DNA of 64,000 bases, from positions 16,678,001 through 16,742,000 of the forward strand of contig OX637295.1 of assembly GCA_951799445.1 (NCBI GenBank), given 5' to 3'. A program made the translations under genes and the position numbers. Positions within the stretch are counted from its first letter, which is position 1. Each line of letters opens with the position of its first letter. The stretch is from Pseudisothecium myosuroides (lineage: Eukaryota; Streptophyta; Bryopsida; Hypnales; Lembophyllaceae). Below are positions 23,953 to 36,164 of the stretch, piece after piece. Below the pieces are notes generated by a model. The model made no database searches, was not told where the DNA came from, and saw nothing but the letters and a program-made list of their open reading frames with translations.

Positions 23953-24112
23953 AGTCCGGTGGCGAGTAAACTGGAGGCTGGCCCCAGGCTCACTCACAAG
24001 TTGTTAAGGGTACTAATTACTTCCTATCCACTTCTGGTTTTGACACTTGCCAGTTGCTCATTGAACTTTTATGGGCCCTGTGTGAAGTGAGTTATTTGAG
24101 TAGGCTGTCTCA

Positions 24113-24839
24113 AGGTGATTGCAAGAAAGATCAATTCTATTTTCTGTCACACCTTATGTGTTGGATTGTTTTTCAAGCACAATTTTGAGAATAATGATTC
24201 AATGTAGTTGGAATTCACAGTAAAGGTGGATACGGCCATTTGAAACTTACATTAGTGTTCCACTTTATTTTTTAAAAAGTTGGTTCGGTAGGGAATATTG
24301 ATTTGCAAATACATATCACGGTTGCAGTTGCAGGGTTTGGGGGGATTGTTGAGTACCCAGTCTTAAGGAATTTGGAGTTGAAATTTGGGGTAAACTGTTT
24401 TCTAGAATACTAGCAACTATCGAATGAAGGAGTAAGAAATAGTTTATTCTCTGTAGTGAACTGTTTCTTTTCTTGCATTTTGAAGCATGGATCCTTTTCT
24501 TTTGTTGGTTTTGGCTTTTGGTGAATGACCATCTTCTTAGAGTTGTTACAAGTGACCAATTTTTTATTTTTTATTTCAATTCATTTTGCTAATTTTCACA
24601 ACTTACAACGTCAAAGGACCTACTTTGTTGAGATTTTGCGCTCTTTTGTTATCCTATTTAGAGAAGTATTCTGTGCTTGATCTTCTTTGAGTACAATCTT
24701 TTTTTTCTTAAAGATCTACACATTGGCCATATTCTTTTATTTTTTAAAATTGCTTTTCTAATTTTAAAGTACTCCAGAAAAAATCACGAGTACTGGAGTA
24801 AGACACAACCAAATCAACAGGTCTTTCTTGCAATCACCC
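24113..24839 (+). mobile_element. GATTGC-family element abutting the GLR gene
   Basis: Ends AGGTGATTGCAAGAAAGATC and GGTCTTTCTTGCAATCACCC, a 19-bp near-perfect inverted repeat, flanked by CTCA on both sides (24109-24112 and 24840-24843). The 727-bp body matches 33201-33859 and 55669-56488 and has no coding frame. A 4-bp duplication excludes hAT, Mutator and CACTA; Sola and Academ are superfamilies with about 4-bp targets. Its right border is 37 bp from the GLR ATG, so any GLR promoter or 5' leader must lie in it or beyond it. Confidence 0.85.
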
Positions 24840-24876
24840 CTCAGTGACCCTTCTCGACACCCGTGGAGATCACAAC

Positions 24877-27800
24877 ATGTGGGAGCCATGGCGCAGGGCA
24901 TGGCTTATCACAATGCGCTTGCTCTTGGTGGCAAGCTTTTGTAGATTTAGGCTAGGTGGCGTTGAGGCCACCAGTGCCCCAGTGCCTGCGCAGTCCCCGA
25001 CGGAATGGATCGGCATTGGAGGGTTGCTCGCCTTCAATTCTACCGTCGGCCGAGCGGCCAAGGCCGCCTTGGAGCTTGCTATCCGGGACGTCAACAATGC
25101 CTCTCTCCTTGGCGAGTCGACACAGCTGGTGTTGCATCTGGGCAACACAAATTGCAGCGCTTTCCAAGGAGCGGCTGCCGGTAATGTCATTGTCCCTCTC
25201 TTCCCTTACCACCAGATCAAATAACTGCTTGTCCTTGTTTCTTGAATTTTTTCCATTCTGTTGAATCTCGCATGACCTCAGAGCAAGACATTTGCATGGG
25301 AGTCAAAACTTGACAAGCACAAGCTATTATCTCTTACATTAAATGCAATCCATGTCACGTTTTCTTCTGCATATTTTTTCATTCATTCGTTCTTGATAAA
25401 ATCTTATGACACCCAAGCATCTTCTGTAATGAAACCTGCTATTGATTTTGCATTCCAAGAGGCTCCGTTCTAGTTATAATACGTAGTAATATACAGTCCT
25501 TGTAGACAACTCATGTCCCATCTTGAGAGGATTATATGTGCTAGGTTCACAATTTCGCCGCAAGCAGAATCTCAGTCCAGCTCTCATTCCCTCACTCCCT
25601 CTCGCGCTTGCCTTTAATCATTTCAAATATATTTTATCTGTGGAGTTCGATCTGTATGGAACTAACTCGTTGAGCTACTTCTCTGGTGTGGATCATACTG
25701 TATGGCCGGGGGTTGCAATCGGTATGGCTGCAGCGATGAACTTGCTGAAGGAGGAAGTGGTGGCCATTGTGGGACCCCAGACCTCGGTGGTGTCACACTT
25801 CGTGTCGCACATGGGCACTGCCACGCATGTCCCTTTGGTGTCGTTCTCGGCGACTGACCCATCTCTGTCCGAAGACCAGTATCCTTACTTTGTTCGTCTC
25901 ACACACAGTGATAAAGTTCAGATGGCCGCCATCGCAGGTACCTCACCCTCCCCACTACTTTGATTCTCCTGAAATTGGATCTTTTTCCTACTTAATCAAG
26001 CGAGCAGTGTAGAAGCATGCTTTTCAAACGCACCTCTACGATTGTTTGTACTCTGACTACTACATGAAAACATTAATCCACTTCCAATCCCATTGAGCTC
26101 CGTGCATCGGAATGCAACGTTTGTAGAATTCATCCCAAATAACAATATTCGTCGTGACGTTTGACCATTGAAAACAAAAAAGTGATTCTACAATTGAAAT
26201 TCAACATTGCTACGTGAACAACAATGAACATGATTTTGAACATGTTCGGTGAAAAGTGTTGCATGTTTACTAAAGTACGTTCCAGAATTTTCATTTTTGC
26301 TGAAAACACTTAAGTTGCTAAAGCATCAGATTCCAAAGCATTGCTACAAATGATTCAAACGTCGCTAAAACGTTGCTACAAATGTTTCAAACGTGCTTAA
26401 AACGTTGCTACAAATGTTTCAAACGTGCTTAAAACGTTGCTAAACCCTCCAAATTCTAGTTAACTATAGCGTGACCGCCAGCTGATTGCCTGCCAAGCTG
26501 ATGGCACCTCTCATAGACTACTGTGTGTTTGTTGGCTGTGGCCGTGGGCGATGTAGGAATTATTCAGTACTACGGGTGGAGGGAGGTGACTGCGTTGTAC
26601 ACAGACGATGATTTCGGCAACAACGGCGTTGACGCCTTGGGAGATGCCCTCAAGGCCGTGGGCTCCAACATCGTGTACAAAGCCGCCCTTGACCCTAAAA
26701 TTTCCGGCGACGGAATCGGCCGCGTGCTGACCCAGCTCTCCCAGATGGAGTCGCGTGTGTTCGTGGTGCACATGGATCCCAACGTTGGCCGGGCGCTCAT
26801 CGTCATGGCGCAATGGCTGCAGATGGTCACTTCCGGCTACGTGTGGATCATGACGGAGTCCATGTCGTCCGTGATAGACTACGTTGAGCAAGACGCCGAC
26901 TTCGTAGAAGCCTTGCAGGGCATTGTCGCCACTCGTAGCTACATTCCAGCGTCGCCGTTGCTTGAGGAGTACAAGGATCGGTGGACAAAGTTTCATGCGG
27001 CCGATGGCACAGTGGGACCTGCACAGATGAACAATGTGTATGCATTGTATGCGTATGATGCGGTGTGGATGATTGCGCACGCAATCAAAGAATTTCAAGC
27101 GCAGGGCGGCGAGACCACGTTTGTGGATCCTGTAGGGTATCCAATTGATGCAGGCGGCAGCAATGGACTGGCCGATCTGAAAGTGTTTCGTGATGGAGGG
27201 TTGTTCATGCGGAATCTCCTACAGTTTCAGTTCACAGGCATCACGGGGCCTGTGCAGGTGGATGGACGTGGGGATTTTGTAGGCTCTTCCTTTGAGATTC
27301 TCAACATGGTGGGCAAGGGCTTGCGAGCGGTGGGTTTCTGGTCGAACTCCACAGGCTGCTTGCCATTCGCTCCGAGTCGCAATTCATCCTCCATGCTTGG
27401 CGTTAGCCATGCTTTAGGCCACAGCTCCAAATCTGGGGTTTGTCTTCTATACTCCTGCTCGCTCGTTGTTGGTGCTTTAACTTATAATTGTTTTGTGTTT
27501 TTATCCATCCCATTGGGTCATTGAATTCTAAGTAAATATCCTGCTGTGACGTCAACTTCCTTTAGTTTTTTATTCGTCTTTCTTGAATTGACGCTTGCTC
27601 GCTCTTCATGTGCCATGAATCGGTGTCCATGCCCGCAGTTGCAAGCTGTTCTCTGGCCTGGCTTTGTTACGGAGGTACCTCGAGGCTGGGTGGTTCCCAA
27701 AAACGGGCGGCCTCTTGTCATTGGGGTGCCAAATAAGATCGGGTACAAGGAGTTCGTGAGCTCCACTTTGGATTCCGAGAATCGGACTTCCTTTCACGGG

Positions 27801-30800
27801 TTCTGTATTGATGTATTTCTCCAAGCGCTCGCCAATCTGCCCTATCCCCTTGCTTACAGCTTCATCAAATACGGCAATGGAAGTTCTACGCCTAGTTACG
27901 ATGCTCTCGTCAACATGATTGTTGACAAGGTACACATGTTCTCTACCTTGGGCTCTACTATATCATGGCCTATTATCAACTTCATTAAATTGGCACCATT
28001 CCGCTCCAAAATTCAGACACAAATCTACACAAAGGTCTAAAACTACAATAAGTATAGATTTGCCATTCAGACCGCTTGGCTTGAAAGTGCTTAAGTCATG
28101 GAATATTGCCAATCTAACGAAATTGACGTTGCTTGGAGTCTAGAGATCTGTCAGCCTAGCTTGCCCAACATTGCAAGCATGTTGATGTATGTATTGAAAA
28201 ATGGTTTAGTTAGTTGATGAAATAGCAGCCGGCCATCTGTAATGGGTGTCATACTAGTGAGATTGAATCTCAGTATAACATTGCCCCTCTTCTATCATCT
28301 TCTTAACTTTGCACAAATTAGGTACTATACGTTCTCTTTCTCCCCGCCAGTAACATCCAGTTTCTTGTTGTTGCTAAACAACCTACATTTATGCATATAT
28401 GCATCCATACATGTAAACATGGATTTGAGTGTCTTTCCAGACATTTTGGAGTGATAAAAGTGTGTGTAGATGGTTTCAAGAGCAGGATTTTGACGCGGTC
28501 GTGGGAGATGTCACCATTACAACTAAGCGTTCCATGACAGTCGACTTCACCCAACCGTATACCACATCCGGGTTGGCTGTTGTTGTGCCCCTTCGACAAG
28601 GCGAAGGCAACCATGCTTGGGCTTTCATGCGTCCTTTCACTCCTCTCATGTGGGTCACCACCGGTGCTTTTTTCTTCTTCACGGGCCTTATCTTGTGGTT
28701 GTTGGAGCACAAGAAAAATCGTGATTTCCGTGGCCGCCCGAAGAAGCAAATCGTAACCACCCTTTGGTTTGTCTTCTCTTATAGTCTCATTCTCTCCAAT
28801 AGTCCAACTCTATTCCAAAGTTCATAATTGTTTACTTAACTCGACCAAATGTTGCAAAATATATTAATTCTTTGTACACTGCTACCACGTCATGCCAAGG
28901 ATTTGGTCATGGTACATTGGTTTTTATGACGTATAATGTTCAAGGATTTTCTTGTTGTATCCATCTCTTTGAGCATACATAACATTGTACTTACACTAAT
29001 TGCATTGCAATTTACGATTTATGTTGCAGGTTCATATTTTCGACTCTATTTTTCTCCCAAAGTAAGACATTACATTAATCCCTGCCTCTCTTGTCTTGAC
29101 TTTAATCCCTTCATCTCTGTAGCCTTAAACACTCGTTTTCAAGGGGTTCCATGGTTGCTTCGGCACAAGGTTTGATCATTGAAAGAATGTTAATATGCCT
29201 TTGTGATGTGATATTGCTTATGGCTACTGCCAAGAGGTGACAATTTTTGATGGATTGGGTGGGTTGACAGGGGAGAGAGTGAATAGCACATTGGGTAGAG
29301 CAGTTCTCATTATATGGCTGTTTGTGGTGCTCATCATCATCAGCTCATACACAGCGAGTCTGACGTCACTCCTTACTGTACAACAGCTCTTGCCCACAAT
29401 TCAAGGCATTTCGAGCTTACTCACTAGCAACGTCCCCATAGGATATCAGACTGGATCATTCGTGCGTGATTACCTCCTGCAGCTCAATGTTGCCGAAGAG
29501 CGACTTGTACCTTTGGATACTCTTGCTTCATATGCAGCCGCACTGACCAAAGGGCCCAATCATGGAGGTGTTGGAGCCATTGTGGACGAGCTCCCCTACG
29601 TTCAATTGTTTCTGTCCTCCGAGTGTGCATTTACCATTGCGGGTCAAGAATTCACCAAGAGTGGTTGGGGCTTTGTATGTGTCTACCTGTTCTACATCTT
29701 TGTTGCTTATACTTAATAAGTATTGTTTTGTGGCGTCTCTAATTCTCTGCAGAGTAGAAAATCATCCCAATAAGGAATCTGTTTCATAGTTCAATATCAA
29801 TAACTGCAACATCGTGCTAGTATTGAATCCATTATATTGACCAAAGTTATTCCCACTTATTCGGTAATGGTTGGATGTTTTCAGGCATTCCCGAAGGGGT
29901 CACAGCTGGCCATTGATTTCTCAACTGCGATTCTTAAGCTTGCGGAAAACGGAGAATTGCAGCGCATTCATGACTTATGGCTGGACACTGAAAGTTGCAC
30001 AAAGCGAAATGTGGCACGTGATGCCACTGAGCTGGGTTTGAACACATTCTGGGGCCTCTTCCTCATCACGGGTTGTGCCTCTGTTTTTTGTTGCCTTGTT
30101 TACTGGACTCGCATGATACTCCGACACCGCAAGATCTCTCAAGGACGTGTGGTGGATGGTGAGGTAAATCCTTATTAAACCTTAACTTGCCAGTCCGTTC
30201 ATTCATTCCCGTCGTTTCTGATCTTTTCATGTGCCTTCCATGGGGCTCACTATCTTGTTGACCAACTGGTAACATGTATTGCAGAAGAGGAAAATGTCTC
30301 GCTTGGAAGCAAGCAAGAGCTTTTTGAAGTCTCTAGTTGCTTTCATCGAAGAGGAAGAGGTTCCAACAACAAGACGGTCCAGGCGTCTTAGAAAACCCAA
30401 AGAAGATTCGTCTTCTGATGCAGTGAGTTCTTCAAGTATGCACAAACAACCCATGAGCTTTTCAAGGTCTTCGGGGTCCATGAAAGAAGACTTGGCTCCC
30501 CAAAAATCAGCAATTTCCAACTCGGCGTTGGAATCAAAATCAACTTCCACTACTACCCCTGCTTCTGAAGCCAGAACAATTACTTCAGCAGATACTACTA
30601 CAACAATTTCTCAACAAGAGCCTTCAATTGTCGCCAAGGCAACTGGGAAAAACAGGGAGCAAGACGCATTTACTCATCTCAATAAAAGTGAAGATGGTAA
30701 TACTCTTGAAATCCAAAATTTCAAATTTCATAATCTTGATTTGCCCTCCACTGAAGAGCTCACTCCATCAGTAGCTCCTGCTGCCACTTTTGCTTTGAAG

Positions 30801-30809
30801 AAACCGTAA
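24877..30809 (+). CDS. GLR: Plant glutamate receptor-like channel (GLR), complete, nine exons
   Basis: Ligand-gated, non-selective cation channel of plant membranes, related to animal ionotropic glutamate receptors. Proposed exons: 24877-25180, 25734-25937, 26557-27437, 27639-27929, 28486-28766, 29030-29061, 29271-29674, 29885-30163, 30285-30809. All have GT-AG borders, phases agree, and the product is 1,066 residues. Domains in order: signal peptide (about 1-31), amino-terminal domain (about 45-450, with NTNCSAF and IVGPQTS), S1 ligand-binding lobe (from about 475, [16 protein letters not shown] near 581), M1 (615-633), pore loop (648-663), M3 (675-699, [11 protein letters not shown]), S2 lobe (VDELPYV; paired Cys in SSEC and TESC), M4 (854-873), and a Ser/Thr-rich cytoplasmic tail of about 190 residues. 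ATG 24877 is the first in frame after the upstream transposon; ATG 24913 is an alternative that still leaves a signal peptide. Exon borders are inferred from splice signals and family alignment from memory. The family call is very firm; the precise member is not determined. Confidence 0.95.
26339..26444. repeat. 32-bp tandem repeat in GLR intron 2
   Basis: About 3.3 units of 32 bp containing AACGTTGCTACAAATG and CAAACGTGCTT. Each unit carries two ACGT cores. It lies about 110 bp upstream of the exon-3 acceptor. Confidence 0.85.
29030..29061 (+). CDS. GLR: 32-nt micro-exon of the GLR pore loop
   Basis: Sixth exon of the GLR. It sits between acceptor TTGCAG and donor GTAAGA, and joins a 2-nt remainder from the exon ending at 28766 to a 2-nt start of the exon at 29271. 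It encodes [10 protein letters not shown], the descending part of the re-entrant pore segment that GLRs carry just before [11 protein letters not shown]. Without it the channel would lack about ten pore residues, so an annotation that skips it gives a broken protein. The fit of phase, splice signals and family sequence makes it convincing despite its size. Confidence 0.88.
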
Positions 30810-30921
30810 ACCTACACATAGCAACGTTGGGCGAAATTATGATAAAGGTTTGACCCATAACACCACCATGACCGTTCTGTTGTAGGGTTGGTCATTGCTT
30901 TAGTTTTGTTTTTTAAATGTA

Positions 30922-30927
30922 AATAAA
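30922..30927 (+). terminator. Candidate polyadenylation signal of the GLR
   Basis: An AATAAA hexamer lies 113 bp after the GLR stop codon in a T-rich 3' flank. It is the first canonical signal after the stop. Position and context fit; no cDNA evidence is available. Confidence 0.5.
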
Positions 30928-32700
30928 ATATACAACTGAGACTCCTATTTCATGTTTTCGCTCTCTGCTTTTTTTATTTGCTCACAAGTCCATTTAACTA
31001 TGAATTATGCACTAGTCCGGCAGTGAGTGCAAAAATTTATGGAGGTACCCACGCTCTGTGTATTTTGTGACTCCAAAATAAAATTGGGCAACAAAAAAAT
31101 TGAGCTATGGGAGGCAACCCATCCCTGACCACTTAAGGAATTCCATGTATCTGCAGGGCGCTTGTCCTGACCAGGTAAATTTTCTCCTGTGTAGCAATAG
31201 ACTGCAGAAGGTTTCTATAATTTCCAGGGTTTTTTTCCACAAAAAATAATTACTATGAATTTTTCAGCGAAAGATTCTATTCCTCCCATATTGGTGATAT
31301 AGGGCTTGTTATTTCTGACCATGAGTTGAAAACAAATTTGACCAAAGGGTGGTTTCAATATTAAGAGTCTTGTAGCCAATCAAAGTGCGCCCAACAACCG
31401 CCTTGAGAACTACGCCATAATTAATCACTATTCATCTCCTCCTTCATGGAAAGAGAACAACTTACATAGCTAGAATGGGGTGCTGATTACAAATGGATTG
31501 CCTCCCATACATAAAAGCACTTGATTTGTTATTGAGGATTTCAGCCCATCCTTAATGACATTGAAACCACGTGTGAGGGGATACCTCCTTCAAAACAACT
31601 CAAATTGCTAATTTTGAGGGGAGGATTTAAAGGTATCCACAATGCGGGTCATGTTCACTCTCTTTTGAAAAATTTACAACCACTTCTTGAATATGTGGTA
31701 CCCTACCCAAGATGTGAAAAAGCCCAAAGGAGATTTAGAGCCATGCCCACAAACTAGCCTTTTAGTGTATTTTCAAAAATTGCAACATTTAACTCCAAAA
31801 GGATCAAGTGTCCTCTCAATGTACGCAAGAAATCTTGGATAGGTTCCTACAAAGTCAATTTTGGTCCGATGTTTACAAAATTTTGATACAAAGTGTGACC
31901 ATATTCTTCCTTGGTGAAAATAAATAAATAATTAAAAATAAATAAATATTTTTTTAATTTTTAATTTTTTTCCAATCGGGTGCCCAGATCAAAAGTTATA
32001 GTACTCAAAAAAATTTCAGCAAGCTAGGCAATTTGGGGTAAGGTGTGCAAACTTTTCTTCTAATTTTGCAATTTGGTAGGTATGTAACTAATATTGTATA
32101 GGATGCAATTGTCAAAAAAATTCATGCATAGTACCAAAACTAAGTCTAGAAGGAATTAAAGTTTGTTGAATATTTCAAGCAAGGTTGAAGAATACTTTTT
32201 TCTTCTAACTTCAAATGCTATAATATTTTAATCTATGCAACCAACGTTTCTGAAAATTTAACCACATTCTTGTAGTAATCTAGTGCAAATTTAAATGGTT
32301 GAATTTTTATTTTTTTAATTCATTATTTTCTCTCTACACTAAAAAGTAGCAGTTTTTGATAAATTTTGCAGGGAGTTTACCTCAAACCTTTAGGATTTAA
32401 GGTTTTATATTTTTAAATCAATTATTACACAAATTTAACTCCTAAGAGATTAGAGCAGGGAAATATATCATGAATTACTTATTACACAAGTTCATTAGGG
32501 CACACTTTTAACCCCTAAGAGATTATGGTAGGATAATAATGTAGATCTAGAGCATTTCAAGCAAATTAAATTATAGGTTGAGAAAAATCCAATCATAAGA
32601 TTTTCATTTTCATTTCTTTCCTACATAAATTGATTGAGAAACTTGAACAAAAATCATGAAGCAATTACCATGCTAGTCATATTCTTGAAGACTAAACAAG
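30928..32700. other. AT-rich intergenic stretch, no gene seen
   Basis: Downstream flank of the GLR. Contains scattered TTAACTCCTAAGAGATTA and TTAACCCCTAAGAGATTA phrases (about 32430 and 32510) that resemble degraded ends of the TTAA elements. No exon recognised. Confidence 0.4.
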
Positions 32701-32715
32701 AATTGTTTTTATGCA

Positions 32716-33168
32716 ATGGGTATTCTAATGTCTTGGAACTAAGATTGCATTTCTAGTGCATATTGTACACGTAGAAAAAATATTTTTGCAATAATCATTT
32801 TGAAACACGTGTTATCTTTGTTCCCAAGGCATTGGAATACTCGTTATATACATCTTTAATTATAAGGTTCATAGGTTTGTACAAATAAAACACGATTTAC
32901 ATGAATTCATACCTACGTACCATTATTGCACAAATTACGTGTATTTCTATACACTGAATCAGTGCCGTTAAAATCTTTATTAAAAGTGTACGATTTATGT
33001 ACTTTAATTATACAAATGTGGTATCCAAAATACACCTAAACTGTACTGATATCAGTACAACAATTGTATGTTATTGATAGGCATTGTTTATGCACTGATT
33101 CAGTGCATAGAAATACACGTAATATGTGCGATAATGGTATGTAGGCATGAATTCACGACTCTCTGTTA
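32716..33168. repeat. Nested inverted repeats with a perfect 18-bp palindrome
   Basis: Two hairpins: 32716-32746 pairs with 32816-32845 (GGTATTCTAATGTCTTGGA type), and about 32890-32967 pairs with 33095-33168 (ACGTGTATTTCTATACACTG against its complement). In the loop of the second, TGTACTGAT is followed by its exact complement (33042-33059). Probable foldback transposon remains. Confidence 0.7.
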
Positions 33169-33200
33169 AAAAATCGTCCTTCCTTAAGTTTGAGATGTAA

Positions 33201-33859
33201 GGATGATTGCAAGAATCACTTGTATTATTTTCTAGCACACCTTGCATGTTGATTTGTTTTTTGGCCATAATTTTTGCATTATGGCTATCCAAAATTCATA
33301 GGTAAGATATGACTATCATACACCCTGATTTGTTGTCAAATTTGTCAATATTTATTTGGGGGGTAGTACTATTTTGTACTCAATAAAACAAATTTAGAGT
33401 TGAAATTTGGAAGGGAATGGTCTTCTAGTAGACTAGCAACTACTGTTCAAAAGAATTCTAAAAATAGTTCATAATATATTGTATGAAAGTCTACAAAGTG
33501 ACCTTTTATTATCTTGCAGTTTGAAATATGTAAAATATTATTTTGTTGTTTCTTTTGGTAGATGACCATCTCCATAGAGTTGTTATAAATGCCCATTTTT
33601 TTTTTTAAATAAATTTTTTTTCTTATTTTTTACAAATGAAAACATCAAAGTATCTATTCTTTTTTAGATTTAGCATATTTTAGTTCTCCTACTTAGAAAA
33701 TTTTCTATGCTTTATCTTCTTTGAATACAATCTTCTTAAATGTATATACATTGGCCATATTTTAATTTAATTTTTTTATAATTTTAAAGCACTTCAGGAA
33801 TATAAGCATGAGTAGGGTGAAAATGAAACAAAATCAACAAGTGTTTCTTGCAATCACCC
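33201..33859 (+). mobile_element. GATTGC-family element, decayed copy
   Basis: Left GGATGATTGCAAGAATCAC, right GTGTTTCTTGCAATCACCC. The body is collinear with 24113-24839 (GCACACCTTGCATGTTGAT, AGTTGAAATTTGGAAGG, GACTAGCAACTACTG). Flanking 4-mers GTAA and ACAA differ, so the target duplication is lost or the copy is recombinant. Confidence 0.7.
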
Positions 33860-34381
33860 ACAAGCTATACCTTTTTAAAAGAAACAAAAATGTTCTTTGC
33901 AAAGATTAAGGTATTTGGAAACCTTCTTTCAAAATTGCTTTGAAATTGTTTTGAAATAACATTCAGTGTGTAGAAGCTAAGATTGAATCAAATCACAAAT
34001 AAATTAGAAAAATTTGTTGAAGTTGAATTTTCTTACATTTGGCCCTTACATTTTAAAATTTACCTTGGAAACCTTGTATTTGAAAAATCTAAATATAGAA
34101 TCAAAGCGCCAATAAATATTGTTTGAATTTTAGCATGTTTTTCTTTTATAAAAAAGATTAGAAAATAAATTTAAAATTTTGAGTTGAAAAAAATGTTTTG
34201 TTTTCCATCAACTACAAATGAGCAAGTTTATAACACATAATTATAAAAACAAGTTTGATTTTCCACTATATTTCTATATTTCAGCAAGTGTAACATCTCA
34301 TAAAAGACTCTATTTGGTAGATTCCCTAGTTCCAAAAATTATCAAATTTTGGAAACATGTAGAAACCAATATCTAAATATA

Positions 34382-35257
34382 CAGTAAGGTCTACTTCATT
34401 TACAAACTGCTTATTTGAGGCATTCAATTTTTTTGTACAATGTGTAGTATAATTGTTATATTTTGGTAAACATAATTATCATTGCATCCTTACGCAATCC
34501 CAACCAAGCATACCAAATTTTAACTTCAAAAAAGCAAAATTCCATTTTGGGTGAATTTTTGAAGTCTATTTTCATGGTTTTACATAACTTTTTATTGAAA
34601 ACAATTGGTGATGAATTTCTTAAGTTTGATTGTGGATATATGTAGGGAACATCTATATGCACATCTTTCCCTATGCAAGCATCTCCAAAAAAGTTTTATA
34701 ATTCCTTCTATAGAGTATTCAATGTTGAGGTGACAGTGCCCAAATGTTGTAAAAATAGATATTTTTTTATTATAATTAGATTTTCTATTTATCCCTCACG
34801 TGGTAAACAATTTTGTACATTTGAGCATGATGGTACAATGACTTTGGCAAAATCTAGTTAAAATATAGAGATATCTATTTTACAAAGTTTGGTCATATGA
34901 CACCTCATATTGAGCCCTTATTGGGAGCTTATATTTTTATTACGTAATGGGGTGTTTTTTAATATGAAAGATGTGCATATAGATGTTCCCTACATATTTG
35001 TGCAATCAAATTAAAAAAATTCATCACCAATTGTTTACAATAAAATATTATGTAAAACCATGAAAATTGACTTCAAAAATTCACCAAAAATGAAATTTTT
35101 CCTTTCTGAAATTAATATTTGGTATGCTTGGTTGGGATTGCATAAGAATTGAGATTTTAATCATGCAAGTTGAAAAATTCTATTTTTTTCCTATATTATG
35201 CAATAAAAATTGGAATGGCTCACATTGGCAGTTTTGTAAATGAAGTAGACCTTGCTA
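34382..35257. mobile_element. Foldback element, CAGTAAGGTCTACTTC ends
   Basis: Ends CAGTAAGGTCTACTTCATTT and, from the other side, TAGCAAGGTCTACTTCATTT, with TA on both flanks. The arms are inverted copies over most of the 876 bp. Its inner arms share sequence with 52063-52943 (CATCTCCAAAAAAGTTT, TTATTATAATTAGATTTTC) although the outer ends of the two elements differ. Confidence 0.8.
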
Positions 35258-35557
35258 TAGAATCTAGCAAAAATAAAGATTTGATCAAATCCACAAGTCA
35301 CAAGGAAGTGTCACAGCTCCAAAATTGCAAAATTATCAGCTTGTGACTCTATTTTTGGAGTGCTCGTCTAGTGAAAACACCCCACACATCATAAGTTTTA
35401 GGAAAGAGATCTCAACAGTAGAAAACCACCAAAACAACTGCATTGAATTGAAGAAACTAAGTTACCGTATTCTCACCTTCTCAGGGTTCACTTCCAAACA
35501 GTCAGAAGAAGAGCTCTAGAAAGCCACGAACGAGACACAAGCTGAGAATGAATACAG

Positions 35558-35844
35558 TAACACTAAAATTGGTAAATAGTGTTGGCTACACTAATTGTCA
35601 ACAACAACACTAATTGTGATTTGCAAGGTTAGTGTTAGAACATTATTTACTCATTCTAACACTATTTTAGCTCTATAGTAAAATTTGGTCATTTCAACAT
35701 TTTTACAATACACAAAATAGTGATTTTAGAGTCACTAGACTCTTAAAATCACTACAGGGAACAACAATTTCACTATTTTGTGTACTGTAAAAAACAGGGA
35801 GCAACACTAATTATCACCCAACACTATTTACCAATTTTAGTGTA
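35558..35844. mobile_element. Inverted-repeat MITE related to 4704-5019
   Basis: Ends ACACTAAAATTGGTAAATAG and CTATTTACCAATTTTAGTGT, with CAACACTA and TAGTGTTG words repeated inside. About 285 bp, no coding frame. Confidence 0.7.
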
Positions 35845-35912
35845 GCGGCAACGGCATAAATAAAAGCTCCGCCCAAGCCCAAGTTAAGCTTTTATCCAAA
35901 ACTCTCCTCCAA

Positions 35913-36164
35913 GTGACAAGACAGGGCCTTGAGTTTGTCTCCAACGCAAACAAATGCCTCATCAAAAGCTCTAGTAGCTCGGTGCGAAGACAACACGGTG
36001 CGAGGACTCACAACTCCACAACAAGGGAAGAAAAAATAGGTGAAGGTAACGAGCTCTGCTTTGCACCTCCACACGCAAGATTGCGAGAGAGAGCTACAGA
36101 GTCAGCATGCTTAGAAGATGAAGAGCCACTCACTGAGGTCTCACACTCAAGGTTTTTATTTTAG
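35913..36164 (+). other. GC-richer open frame of unclear status
   Basis: An 83-codon plus-strand frame (contains NANKCLIKSSSSSVRRQHGA) sits in a locally GC-rich island of about 280 bp just right of a MITE, with the minus strand also partly open. No motif is recognised. It may be a gene fragment; not counted as a gene. Confidence 0.2.

Noticed and set aside
26511..27098. Minus-strand 195-codon frame
   Set aside because: It is antisense to GLR exon 3, whose protein matches the family closely; the His/Arg-rich antisense product is a shadow.
28318..28749. Minus-strand 143-codon frame
   Set aside because: Antisense to GLR exon 5 and its preceding intron; no independent support.
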